Assembly (NCBI GenBank): GCA_031370485.1
Contig: JANMQK010000141.1
Span: 1 to 28,386 of the forward strand
DNA: 28,386 bases
Source of the DNA: JANMQK01 sp031370485
GTDB taxonomy: Bacteria > Acidobacteriota > Polarisedimenticolia > Gp22-AA2
Reading direction: 5' to 3'
In this document: positions 17,143 through 24,757 of the stretch, in pieces
How positions within the stretch are numbered: the stretch's first letter is position 1
Layout of the letters: every line of letters starts with the position of its first letter
Position numbers and translations under genes: made by a program
The notes under the pieces: generated by a model
The model's database searches: none
Seen by the model: only the letters and a program-made list of their open reading frames with translations
What the model was told of the DNA's origin: nothing

Positions 17143-18473
17143 GACCCCTCCGGCGTCGGGCCCGCGGCGGGGGATGACCGCGCCCAGACGCTTTGCCGCG
17201 CCAGCGCGGCGGACCGCTGCAGGAGAAGGAGCACGATCAGATAGACCAGCCCGCCGACGAAAAAGGGAGCCTTGAGGTTGTAGGACACCAGGAGGCTGCA
17301 GAGGATCGGCCCGAGCGAGCCGCCGAGCATCGCCGTGCTCGACAGGATGCCGTAGGCCGAAGCGCGCACGGCGTTCGGGATGTGCCGGCCCGCCATGGCG
17401 TAAGCCAGGGTCAGGACGCCGCCGATCGCAAGTCCCAGCAGCACGCGCAGCACGGCGAAAGGCGCCACCGAACGGCAGAAGGCCATCGGCACGATCGTCG
17501 CGGCGCCGCACAGCAGCGCCGCGCTCAGCACCGGCAGGGGAGTGGCGCGGTGCGCGCGGCGTCCGAGGTAATACGCCGAGGCGGCGCTGGCGAACGCCCC
17601 GGCCGACACCACGAATCCGGTCGTCGCCTCGGCCTCGCCCCCCTCGCCGGCGAGAGCGCCGAGGAAAAGGGGCACGACCAGGTAGAGAAACCGGTCGACC
17701 ATGTTCACCAGGAAGAGTATCGGCAGCAGCGACAGGAAGGTCGGGAGGCCCAGTATCTGCCGGAATGAGTGCGGCCGCGGCCTCCCCGCCGATTCGAGCG
17801 ACGGCGCGATCACGGCCCTGACCCCCGCGGAGACCGGGCCCTCCTGCGCGACCACCACGGCGGCGTCGGTGGGCTCGACCGGGGCCGCGGCCGTGTCGTG
17901 GAACAGGGCCATCACCAGGATGAGCGCTCCCGTGCAGAGAGCGCAGGTCACGAGGAACGCCCCGCGGATTCCAATGGTGTTCGCCAGGATGCCTCCCACG
18001 AATGGACCCGCGGCCGAGCTCAGGATCTGTGTCGACTGCAGCGTCCCGACCGCCCGGCCAATCTTATCTTGGGGACAGCCGTGCGTCACCAGCGCCACCG
18101 TCATCGTCCCGAAACCGGAAAAAATCCCGAGCATGATCCGCAGCGCCAGAAGGTCCCATACGTTGCGGGTGAAATACATCAGGCCCCAGTGCAGGGCGAT
18201 CGTGAACAGGACCCGCTGCACCATGATCTTCATCCCCACCCGATCGGCCAGCCGCCCCCACATCGGTCCGAGGACCGAGGCGAGAAGCGGGCTGACGGTC
18301 AGCATCAGGCCCGACCAGAGTGCGATGTCCGCGGGCCTGGTGACGCCGAGCGAGGAGACGAAAAAGGGCAGGAAGGGCATGACCAAGTTGAAGCCCATAA
18401 AGACCAGGGCAGCAGCAACATTGACGGCGATCTGGTTTCTTCGCCACTGCTCTGCGGGGAGGATGGAGCGCAT
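17139..18473 (-). CDS. MFS transporter (12-TM, drug/sugar efflux-like)
   Basis: A 444-residue membrane protein with twelve predicted membrane segments. Major facilitator landmarks are the loop 2-3 motif GPMWGRLADRVGMKIMVQRV and a motif C-like region SSAAGPFVGGILANTIGIRG in segment 5. A long central hydrophilic loop (PVEPTDAAVVVAQEGPVSAG) joins the two halves, and YYLGRRAHR forms the second half's loop 8-9. It resembles MdtG/Bmr-type exporters, but the substrate is unknown. ATG 18473 was chosen as the first methionine before the membrane part; no strong Shine-Dalgarno is visible. Its stop overlaps the M16 start, so transporter and peptidases are co-translated, hinting that a peptide or processed product is moved; this is inference. 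Confidence 0.88.
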   Translation of the reverse strand: MRSILPAEQWRRNQIAVNVAAALVFMGFNLVMPFLPFFVSSLGVTRPADIALWSGLMLTVSPLLASVLGPMWGRLADRVGMKIMVQRVLFTIALHWGLMYFTRNVWDLLALRIMLGIFSGFGTMTVALVTHGCPQDKIGRAVGTLQSTQILSSAAGPFVGGILANTIGIRGAFLVTCALCTGALILVMALFHDTAAAPVEPTDAAVVVAQEGPVSAGVRAVIAPSLESAGRPRPHSFRQILGLPTFLSLLPILFLVNMVDRFLYLVVPLFLGALAGEGGEAEATTGFVVSAGAFASAASAYYLGRRAHRATPLPVLSAALLCGAATIVPMAFCRSVAPFAVLRVLLGLAIGGVLTLAYAMAGRHIPNAVRASAYGILSSTAMLGGSLGPILCSLLVSYNLKAPFFVGGLVYLIVLLLLQRSAALARQSVWARSSPAAGPTPEGS

Positions 18474-18693
18474 CGTCGTGGCCGGCTCGTCGGCTGGATT
18501 CAGGCGTTTCCACGGGTCGCGAGCCCGGCGCGGCCGCCGCCCGGCCACCGCAGGGCGGCATGTTAGCACGGTGCGGGCCGTGGAAACCCCGGCCCCCGGG
18601 CCGGACGGTGAGCCGGTTGACGCCGGGGGCGGCAAAGGGTATGAATCGCTCCGTTCGCGCAGGAGCCGCCGGGTGACCCTTGGAAAAGGCAGG

Positions 18694-19752
18694 ATGTCGG
18701 GCGCGACCTCGGGCTATGTCCCCCTGGTCGAGGTCTGGCGCGGAAGCGCGCCCGAGTCGGTCCATTTCGGCGCCATCGCCGTGGTGGACTCCGTCGGCGC
18801 GGCCCTTGCTTCCGCCGGGGATCCTGGAATCCGGGTGTTCCTGCGCTCGGCCCTGAAACCGGCGCAGGCCCTGCCGCTCATCGCGTCGGGGGCCGTGGAG
18901 CGCTTCCGGTTCACCGACTCCGAACTCGCCGTGATGATCGGATCGCACGGCGGCGAGCCGTTCCACGTACAGGCCGTCCGCTCGATCCTGAAGAAGATCG
19001 GCCTCGGGGAGGAGAACCTCCTGTGCGGCGTCCACGCGCCGTACCACAAGCCCTCAGCCCGGGCCCTGCGCGAGGCGGGGAGAAAGCCAGGCGCCCTGCA
19101 CAACAACTGCTCGGGCAAGCACGCGATGATGCTGGCCCTGGCGATCCAGATGGGCGCGCCCGTGAAGAGCTATCTCGAGGAGTCCCACGCCGTCCAGCGG
19201 GCCATCCGGGCCGCCGTGGAGGATCTCGCGGGACTCCGGCCGGGCGGGGCGATGACCGCGATCGACGGTTGCTCCGCCCCGACCTACGCCATGCCGCTCG
19301 AGAACGCCGCGCTGGCCTTCGCGCGCCTTCTGCAGCCGGCCGGTGTCGGCGAAAACCTGGCGGCGGCGGCCCGGCGGGCCGTCACCGCCATGCGCCGCCA
19401 CCCCAGGATGGTCGCCGGCACGAACCGCCTCTGCACCGCCCTGCTCCGCATCCCCGGCCGCAGGCTGATCGCCAAGATAGGCGCCGAGGGTTTCTATGGC
19501 ATGGCGTTCGAGCGGGATGGGCGGGGCCTCGGGATCGCCCTGAAGATCGCCGATGGGGACGGCGAGAGGGCACGGCCCGCCGCCGCCATCGAGATCCTGA
19601 GGCAGCTCGGCGCCATCCCCTCCGAGGCCGCGACCGTCCTGAACACTCGCTTCGTCCCCGCGATCCTCAGCCGCAGGGGCCTGAAGGTCGGTCAGGTCAG
19701 GACCGCCTTCGACCTCTCGTCGGCCGTTTCAGAAAGACCCGCCGCCCGCTGA
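18694..19752 (+). CDS. asparaginase (AnsA-like, COG4448 family)
   Basis: A 352-residue protein of the bacterial/rhizobial asparaginase II family, distinct from the classical AnsA/AnsB enzymes. Family motifs: VPLVEVWRGSAPESVHFGAI near the start, RSALKPAQALPLI, VMIGSHGGEPFHVQ, ALHNNCSGKHAMML and AIDGCSAPTYAMPLENAALA. The SHGGE and CSGKH motifs carry conserved residues of the active site. It would hydrolyse L-asparagine to aspartate and ammonia in the cytoplasm. ATG 18694 has AAGG about five bases upstream; GTG 18673, with AGGAG seven bases upstream, is an equally good in-frame start adding seven residues. It is divergent from the MFS transporter; no clear promoter was found in the gap. Confidence 0.88.
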   Translation: MSGATSGYVPLVEVWRGSAPESVHFGAIAVVDSVGAALASAGDPGIRVFLRSALKPAQALPLIASGAVERFRFTDSELAVMIGSHGGEPFHVQAVRSILKKIGLGEENLLCGVHAPYHKPSARALREAGRKPGALHNNCSGKHAMMLALAIQMGAPVKSYLEESHAVQRAIRAAVEDLAGLRPGGAMTAIDGCSAPTYAMPLENAALAFARLLQPAGVGENLAAAARRAVTAMRRHPRMVAGTNRLCTALLRIPGRRLIAKIGAEGFYGMAFERDGRGLGIALKIADGDGERARPAAAIEILRQLGAIPSEAATVLNTRFVPAILSRRGLKVGQVRTAFDLSSAVSERPAAR

Positions 19753-19843
19753 TCCGCCGCCCGTTCGAGATTCTCTGCATCCCGGCAGGGTCCTCTATCA
19801 GCGTGGAACGAGCGGGAATGCCACGACGAACCCCTGCGTTGAC

Positions 19844-20185
19844 ATGGATGGAAGCGAGGAGATCGAGGCGAGGCGGAGGGAATTCGAGGAGGCCGCCCTG
19901 CCGCACCTGGACGCGCTCTACAACATGGCCCTGAATCTGACCCGTGACCCCTCCGCCGCGGAGGATCTGGTCCAGGACACTTTCGTGAGGGCCTACCGCT
20001 TCTTCGGCCGCTACGCGAAGGGGACAAATTGCCGGGCATGGCTCTACGCATTCTCAAGAACGCCTTCATAAACTCCTGCCGCAGGTCGAAGCGGGCAGCC
20101 CGAGGCGATGGATTTCTCGGCCCTCGAGGGGCACCTCGAGGCGCGTCTCGCCGGAGCCGAACCGGGCAGGGTGCGCCATGGCTGA
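19844..20185 (+). pseudogene. ECF sigma factor remnant (region 2 only), two indels, region 4 missing
   Basis: From ATG 19844 the frame encodes sigma region 2: FEEAALPHLDALYNMALNLT, then DPSAAEDLVQDTFVRAYRFF and GTNCRAWLY. At about 20048 the coding sense moves to another frame, RILKNAFINSCRRSKR, as if one base were lost in TAC|GCATT; in the original frame a stop follows at 20069-20071. Near 20092 it returns to the first frame (GQPEAMDFSALEGHLEARLA) and stops at 20183. ECF factors of this kind continue with about 80 more residues including the region 4 HTH that reads the -35 element; none of that is present. The gene is probably dead. Alternatively the assembly is faulty, but indels alone would not remove region 4. 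Confidence 0.75.
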
Positions 20186-20503
20186 CGGGAGAAAGCGGGG
20201 AGAGGCGCCCCGGACCTGGACCTCCTCCTTCTGGCCGTCCTGCGCGCCCAGGGGGCGCCTGAGAGGCTTCGCATCGGGATTCTCGGCGCCCTCGACGAGG
20301 TGGAAAGGCAGTCGGCCCGGAACCCCGAGGCGCCGCTCGAACGACATGCCCTCATGAACCAAGGCCCTTCCTTAACCCCCCCCACATCCACCCGGCCGTC
20401 TGCCCGAGACGCAGCCGCCCGCCCGCCTTTGTGGGGGTGTCCGGCCTTCGTAGAATTCACGCGGCCCGCGGTGCGCCGGCGGGCCAAGCGGGGCATGCTA
20501 TAA
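20178..20503 (+). pseudogene. unrecognised remnant downstream of the ECF sigma fragment
   Basis: ATG 20178 overlaps the sigma remnant stop (ATGGCTGA). It opens MADGRKRGEAP and, after an apparent one-base loss near 20209 (GCGCCCC), continues in another frame as PDLDLLLLAVLRAQGAPERL, then RIGILGALDEVERQSARNPE, which looks like real helical protein. After about 20360 the frame, though open to TAA 20503, becomes Pro/Arg-rich and is probably non-coding. The position after an ECF gene suggests an anti-sigma factor, but no zinc-finger HxxxCxxC motif is seen. I do not recognise a family. Confidence 0.35.
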
Positions 20504-20504
20504 T
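20496..20504 (+). promoter_or_regulatory. extended -10 promoter for thioredoxin
   Basis: TGCTATAAT: a perfect TATAAT (20499-20504) with the TGn extension. No -35 box is visible 17 bases upstream, as is common for extended -10 promoters. Predicted transcription start near 20511, giving a leader of about 55 bases before the thioredoxin ATG. Confidence 0.6.
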
Positions 20505-20566
20505 TCCGGCTCCTCCCGAAAGCCTCATCAGCAGCGTGGTTCCCATATCGCGGAGGCGGGTGACGC

Positions 20567-20890
20567 ATGGGCGCGATGATCGAAGTGGACGATCAGAACT
20601 TCGAAGCCGAGGTCCTTCTCTCGGCCCTGCCGGTTCTGCTCGATTTCTCGGCGGAATGGTGCGCCCCCTGCAAGCGGTTGCTCCCCATCGTGCAGTCGGT
20701 GGCCGAAGATTACGCGGGCCGGCTGAAGGTGGGGCACGTGGACGTCGATCGCGCCCAGGCCATCGCGGTCCGCTACGGGATTCTCTCGGTCCCGACCATG
20801 CTCTTCATCAAAGGGGGGCAGGTCAGGGACCAGCTTCTGGGTTATGTGGCTAAAGAAAAGCTGGTCGAAAAAATCGATGTCAACCTCTGA
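20567..20890 (+). CDS. thioredoxin
   Basis: A 107-residue protein, the normal thioredoxin length. The redox site is W31-C32-A-P-C35 (usual form WCGPC), and the cis-proline is P76 in SVPTML. PVLLDFSAEWCAPCKRLLPI and KVGHVDVDRAQAIAVRYGIL match the family. It reduces protein disulfides in the cytoplasm. The Ala in place of Gly in the active site is a known natural variant. GGAGG lies about 12 bases before ATG 20567; ATG 20576 (residue 4) is an alternative. The gene is followed 22 bases after its stop by an intrinsic terminator that lies inside the next gene. Confidence 0.92.
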   Translation: MGAMIEVDDQNFEAEVLLSALPVLLDFSAEWCAPCKRLLPIVQSVAEDYAGRLKVGHVDVDRAQAIAVRYGILSVPTMLFIKGGQVRDQLLGYVAKEKLVEKIDVNL

Positions 20891-21482
20891 GGAGCGCAAG
20901 CGGAGCTTCCCGGGGCGCCGGGCCGGCGCCCTTTTTTTGCTGTGCGCCTCCGCCTGCCTCGTCGTGGCGGGTCCCGAGGCTCCGCTGGCGTGGGCGCAGA
21001 AGATGCCCGTTCTCCCTCCGCAGAACGGCTACAACATTGGAAACCTCGCCTACGATTTCACCCTCAAGGATCTCGACGGGCGCTCGCACAGCCTGAAGGG
21101 ATTTCGCGGGAAAGGTGTCGTGCAGGTCGTCTTCTGGGCCACCTGGTGCATGCCCTGCATCCAGGAGATCCCCAGGCTGCGCGTGCTGTACGACAAGTAC
21201 CACGACCGCGGGCTCGAGGTGTTCGGCGTCGCCGTCGATCTCAACCAGACCCCGGAGGGGGTCCGCTCGTTCGCCCGCGACCTCGAGGTCAACTATCCCA
21301 TCCTATGGGACGAAGGTCACGCGACCATGTCGCGCTATGGCGTTGCCGCCCTGCCAAGGAATTTCCTCATCGGCAAGGACGGGATCATCCGCCATGCCGG
21401 CACCGCCCTTCCCGGTGGCTACGAGGCGCTGATCGAGCGCCTCCTCGGGGACGAAAGCCCCCCGCTCTCCGCCGCGCATTGA
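20877..21482 (+). CDS. TlpA-like exported thiol-disulfide oxidoreductase
   Basis: A 201-residue protein from ATG 20877. Residues 14-41 form a signal peptide or membrane anchor (RRAGALFLLCASACLVV, then a cleavage-like AWAQ). The mature part is a TlpA/ResA thioredoxin fold: FTLKDLDGRSHSLKGFRGKG, W90-C91-MP-C94 in ATWCMPCIQEIPRLR, and the cis-proline P160 in ALPRNFLIGKDG. It works in the periplasm, probably reducing disulfides for cytochrome c maturation or similar. The start overlaps the last 14 bases of the thioredoxin gene; an upstream in-frame ATG (20844) is less likely. An intrinsic-terminator-like hairpin lies within its first 60 bases, so read-through or an internal signal must set its expression. 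Confidence 0.87.
   Translation: MSTSEERKRSFPGRRAGALFLLCASACLVVAGPEAPLAWAQKMPVLPPQNGYNIGNLAYDFTLKDLDGRSHSLKGFRGKGVVQVVFWATWCMPCIQEIPRLRVLYDKYHDRGLEVFGVAVDLNQTPEGVRSFARDLEVNYPILWDEGHATMSRYGVAALPRNFLIGKDGIIRHAGTALPGGYEALIERLLGDESPPLSAAH
20913..20938 (+). terminator. intrinsic terminator after thioredoxin, inside the tlpA-like coding region
   Basis: GGGCGCCGG (20913-20921), one central G, CCGGCGCCC (20923-20931), then seven T (20932-20938). In practice a 7-bp GC stem with a five-base loop forms. This is a textbook rho-independent terminator shape. It is part of the codons for PGRRAGALFLL, the start of the downstream protein's signal peptide. Confidence 0.7.
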
Positions 21483-21528
21483 CGCCCCCCGGATCGGGAG
21501 ACTAAGATCACCGCATGAGGAACCTCGA

Positions 21529-22827
21529 GTGCCGGTACCTCCAGCGCTAGGGCGGGAGAGGGCCATACTCGTCGGGGTCGGGCGCGGCCGGTCCGGCCGG
21601 GACGAAATCGAAGAGCATCTGGACGAGTTGGGCCTGCTGGCCGAGACGGCCGGCGCGACGGTGATCGGTCGCGTCGTCCAGGACCGGGGGCCGATCAACC
21701 CCGCCACCCTGGTGCGCCGCGGAAAAATCGAAGAGCTCGGGCGGCTCGCGGCCGAAGGGAAGGCCGACCTCGTCGTGTTCGACGAGGACCTCTCGCCCGC
21801 GCAGGTCAAAAACCTCCAGCAGGCGCTTCCCGTGAAAATCCTCGACCGCTCGACTCTCATCTTCGACATCTTCGCCCGGCGGGCGCGCACGCGGGAGGCG
21901 CGCACCCAGGTCGAGCTGGCCCGGATGAGGTACCTGCTTCCCCGGCTCACGCGCCAGTGGGGCCACCTGTCACGACAGGACGGTGGTATCGGCCGCCGGG
22001 GCATCGGCGAGACGCAGCTCGAAATCGACCGGCGGCTTGTCCGCAACCGCATCGCGCGGCTGTCGAAGGATCTGGTGCAGATCGAAAAGGATCGGCGCGA
22101 GCGCCGCAAGGGGCGGACCGCCGAGAGGCGGGTCGCGCTCGTCGGCTATACCAACGCCGGGAAGTCCACGATCCTGAATCTTTTGACGGGGGCCGGGGCC
22201 TTCGTCGAGAATCGCCTCTTCGCCACGCTCGACCCTCTCGTCCGCCGGTGCACGCACGGAGGACGCCGGCCATTTCTTGTCATCGACACCGTCGGCTTCA
22301 TCCGAAAGCTGCCGCACCATCTCGTGGCCTCATTCAGGAGCACCCTGGAGGAAGCGGCCGGCGCCGACCTGATCGCCCACGTGGTGGACTCCGCCTCGCC
22401 GGCCCTCGAGGACCACATCCGGACCACCAACGACACTCTCAACGACATGGAGATCGGGCAGAGGCCGCGCCTGACGGTCTTCAACAAGATCGACCTGCTT
22501 CCCCCGGAAAAGATCCGGCGCCTCAGGGAGGAGCACGCCGGCGGGGTGTTCGTGTCGGCCAGGAACCCCGCTCACGCCGGCCTGCTCGAGATGCGCATCC
22601 GCGCCCTCCTTGGCGATAGTTCCATCGAGCAAAGCGTCGCCATTCCGGTGGCCGATCGCGATCTTCTGGCGCGCCTTTGCGAGGAGGTCACGGTGACCTC
22701 GAGCGCGGTCGTGGACGACCAGGTCGAAGTACGCTTCCAGGGCGGCGCCGCGGAGACGGAGCAGGTCTCGCGGCTTCTCGCGGCGGCGGCGTCCGGGGCG
22801 ACGGGACGGAGGGATCCGGCATCATGA
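21529..22827 (+). CDS. hflX: GTPase HflX
   Basis: A 432-residue GTPase. The N-terminal HflX domain includes GATVIGRVVQDRGPINPATL and the glycine-rich linker QDGGIGRRGIGETQLEIDRR (150-169). The G domain has GYTNAGKST (206-214, G1), DTVGFIRKLPHHLVASFRST (253-272, G3) and NKIDLLP (319-325, G4). HflX splits or rescues stalled ribosomes and binds the 50S subunit. The family-typical sequence starts from GTG 21529; a separate ATG at 21515 opens only a ten-codon frame that overlaps it. The stop overlaps the ddl start (ATGA), coupling the two genes. Confidence 0.94.
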   Translation: MPVPPALGRERAILVGVGRGRSGRDEIEEHLDELGLLAETAGATVIGRVVQDRGPINPATLVRRGKIEELGRLAAEGKADLVVFDEDLSPAQVKNLQQALPVKILDRSTLIFDIFARRARTREARTQVELARMRYLLPRLTRQWGHLSRQDGGIGRRGIGETQLEIDRRLVRNRIARLSKDLVQIEKDRRERRKGRTAERRVALVGYTNAGKSTILNLLTGAGAFVENRLFATLDPLVRRCTHGGRRPFLVIDTVGFIRKLPHHLVASFRSTLEEAAGADLIAHVVDSASPALEDHIRTTNDTLNDMEIGQRPRLTVFNKIDLLPPEKIRRLREEHAGGVFVSARNPAHAGLLEMRIRALLGDSSIEQSVAIPVADRDLLARLCEEVTVTSSAVVDDQVEVRFQGGAAETEQVSRLLAAAASGATGRRDPAS

Positions 22828-23978
22828 AACGCACGCGGGGGAGGAAGGGGCGCGGGCGCAAGATCCGCGTCGGGGTTATCTTCGGCGGCCGTTCCGTCGA
22901 GCACGAGGTCTCGCTGATCTCGGCGCAGGCCGTGATGGCGGCCCTCGACCCCGAGCGCTACGACGTCGTGCCGATCGGCATCGGCAAGAAAGGCCGCTGG
23001 GTGTGCAGGGGAGTACACGCGGCGCTGCCCGCCGACCCGTCGATCGGAGGGCTCATCCACGTCACGAAATCGTCCAGCCGGGGGCGCGGCGTTCCGGTCC
23101 GGCGCGGGCGGAGCAAGGGGGTCTCACAAGGGCCGCTGGATGTCGTATTCCCGGTCGTGCACGGCACGGGCGGGGAAGACGGGACGCTGCAGGGCCTGCT
23201 GACCCTCGCCGGCATCCCCTATGTCGGCGCCGGCGTCCTGGGGTCGGCGGTTGGCATGGACAAGGCGGTGTCGAAGGCCCTTTTCCGCCAGGCGGGGCTT
23301 CCCATTGTCGATTACCGGGTGATCCGCCGCCGCGATCTCGAGAGCGACCGTGACCGGGTCGTCCTCACGGTGGAGGAGTCGTTCGGGTACCCCTGCTTCG
23401 TGAAACCGTCGAACGGCGGCAGCAGCGTGGGGGTCAGCAAGGCGAAAAACCGTGCAGGGCTGATCGACGGGCTGACCCGGGCCGCGCGTTACGACCGCAT
23501 CCTGCTCGTTGAACGGGCCGTGGAGGCGCGCGAGATCGAGTGCAGCGTGCTCGGCAATGACGACCCGCAGGCCTCGGTCCCCGGGGAGATCATCCCCGCG
23601 AACGAGTTCTACGACTACCGGGCGAAATACCTCGACTCCGGGTCGCGGCTGGAGATCCCGGCCCGCATATCCCCGGAGCAGGCGGGGCGGGTTCGGGAGC
23701 TGGCCGTGCGCGCCTTCCAGGTCCTTGACCTCGCCGGCATGGCGCGGGTCGATTTTTTCCTCGACAAGACGAGCGAGGCGATCTTCGTGAACGAGGTCAA
23801 CACGCTTCCCGGTTTCACGCCGATCAGTATGTATCCCAAGCTCTGGGAGGCGAGCGGGCTTCCGTTCCCCGATCTGGTGGACAGGCTCATAGAGCTCGCG
23901 CTCGAGAGGCACTCCGAGCGCGCCTCATTCGTCACGACCTACGACCCGGGCGCCAATGGAAAGCGGCCCTCCAGGTGA
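22824..23978 (+). CDS. ddl: D-alanine--D-alanine ligase
   Basis: A 384-residue ATP-grasp enzyme making the D-Ala-D-Ala dipeptide for peptidoglycan in the cytoplasm. Landmarks: VGVIFGGRSVEHEVSLIS (16-33) with the catalytic E26, VVHGTGGEDGTLQG (111-124), KPSNGGSSVGVSKAKN (194-209), the metal ligands D310 and E324/N326 in MARVDFFLDK and EVNTLPGFT. The first 13 residues are very basic (KRTRGRKGRGRK), an unusual N-terminal tail. An insertion at about 82-101, rich in Arg, Ser and Gly, precedes GPLDVVFP. It overlaps hflX by four bases. Other cell-wall genes are not in the window. Confidence 0.95.
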   Translation: MKRTRGRKGRGRKIRVGVIFGGRSVEHEVSLISAQAVMAALDPERYDVVPIGIGKKGRWVCRGVHAALPADPSIGGLIHVTKSSSRGRGVPVRRGRSKGVSQGPLDVVFPVVHGTGGEDGTLQGLLTLAGIPYVGAGVLGSAVGMDKAVSKALFRQAGLPIVDYRVIRRRDLESDRDRVVLTVEESFGYPCFVKPSNGGSSVGVSKAKNRAGLIDGLTRAARYDRILLVERAVEAREIECSVLGNDDPQASVPGEIIPANEFYDYRAKYLDSGSRLEIPARISPEQAGRVRELAVRAFQVLDLAGMARVDFFLDKTSEAIFVNEVNTLPGFTPISMYPKLWEASGLPFPDLVDRLIELALERHSERASFVTTYDPGANGKRPSR

Positions 23979-23980
23979 GC

Positions 23981-24028
23981 GGGCCCGAATCGGGGGGATG
24001 GAATGGCGTTGCGTCACCCCCCGGGCCC
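23981..24028 (+). terminator. GC-rich hairpin between ddl and the HNH gene
   Basis: GGGCCC (23981-23986) and GGGGGG (23992-23997) plus TG (23999-24000) pair with CA (24015-24016), CCCCCC (24017-24022) and GGGCCC (24023-24028): 14 pairs with small bulges and a 14-base loop. It begins two bases after the ddl stop and ends directly before the next -35 box. There is no T-run, so it may be a weak terminator, an RNA end-protecting hairpin or a regulatory structure. Confidence 0.4.
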
Positions 24029-24057
24029 TTGACAAGAGGGGCGGTGAACCTTAGTTT
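24029..24057 (+). promoter_or_regulatory. sigma70 promoter for the HNH gene
   Basis: TTGACA (24029-24034), a 17-base spacer, TAGTTT (24052-24057). The start codon is at 24106, giving a leader of about 42 bases. The same -10 sequence occurs before the rhomboid gene. Confidence 0.5.
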
Positions 24058-24105
24058 TTCCCTTAAGCGCTGGCTCGGCTGGCCGCGCAGGTGTAGCATC
24101 GGCAC

Positions 24106-24696
24106 ATGCTTGACACGAACGTTCTGGTTCTGAACAGGCTCTTCCAGGCCATCCAGGTCACGACGGTCCGCAAGGCATTCTGCCTGCTTTACAAGGGCCA
24201 GGTCCGGGCGGTGGCGCCGGACTACTCGACCTACGACTGGGAGAACTGGGTCGACGTGCCGCCCCAGCCCGACGAGGACTCCATCGTCACGCCCGGGCTG
24301 CGCATCCGGATCCCGCGTGTCATCCTGCTCGTGGAATTCGACCGCCTGCCGCGCCACGAGGTGCGCTTCACGCGCAAAAACATCTTCTACCGCGATCGAA
24401 ACCGCTGCCAGTACTGCGGCCACCGGTTCCAGACCCGCGACCTGAACCTCGACCACGTGATCCCGCTCTCGCGCGGGGGAAAATCGACGTGGGAGAACGT
24501 GGTCTGCTGCTGCGTGGCCTGCAACTCGAGAAAGGGAGGACACTTCCCTGAGGAAGCGGGCATGCGGCTGATCCACACTCCGACGCGGCCCCGCTGGCAC
24601 CCGCTGGTGAAAATCTCCTTCACCTCGGGTCAGTACGAGGTCTGGAAGAACTTCCTCGACATCGCCTACTGGAACGCCGAGCTGCGCGAGGAATAG
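24106..24696 (+). CDS. HNH endonuclease family protein
   Basis: A 196-residue protein. The C-terminal half is a zinc-bound HNH domain: C101-QY-C104, LNLDHVIPLSRGGKSTWENV with the catalytic H117 and N131, and CVACNSRKGG with C136-x2-C139. The N-terminal 85 residues (VLVLNRLFQAIQVTTVRKAF, LLYKGQVRAVA) match a widespread bacterial group of short HNH proteins that are single-copy chromosomal genes in several phyla. Their physiological target is unknown; they are not linked to restriction or phage genes here. Transcription is expected from the 24029 promoter. Nothing suggests recent transfer: composition matches the neighbours. Confidence 0.87.
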   Translation: MLDTNVLVLNRLFQAIQVTTVRKAFCLLYKGQVRAVAPDYSTYDWENWVDVPPQPDEDSIVTPGLRIRIPRVILLVEFDRLPRHEVRFTRKNIFYRDRNRCQYCGHRFQTRDLNLDHVIPLSRGGKSTWENVVCCCVACNSRKGGHFPEEAGMRLIHTPTRPRWHPLVKISFTSGQYEVWKNFLDIAYWNAELREE

Positions 24697-24722
24697 GGCG
24701 GGCGCCCCCCGATCCCCGCTTC

Positions 24723-24751
24723 TTGCAATGCCCCAGACCGTGTGTTAGTTT
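24723..24751 (+). promoter_or_regulatory. sigma70 promoter for the rhomboid gene, predicting a leaderless mRNA
   Basis: TTGCAA (24723-24728), a 17-base spacer, TAGTTT (24746-24751). The ATG of the rhomboid gene is at 24758, only six bases after the -10 box, where transcription would start. There is no Shine-Dalgarno element. Confidence 0.5.
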
Positions 24752-24757
24752 CCCGTC

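Noticed and set aside
17143..17511. N-terminal extension of the catalytic M16 peptidase
   Set aside because: It runs through the MFS gene on the same strand in another frame; the product is Arg/Pro-rich and without similarity to M16.
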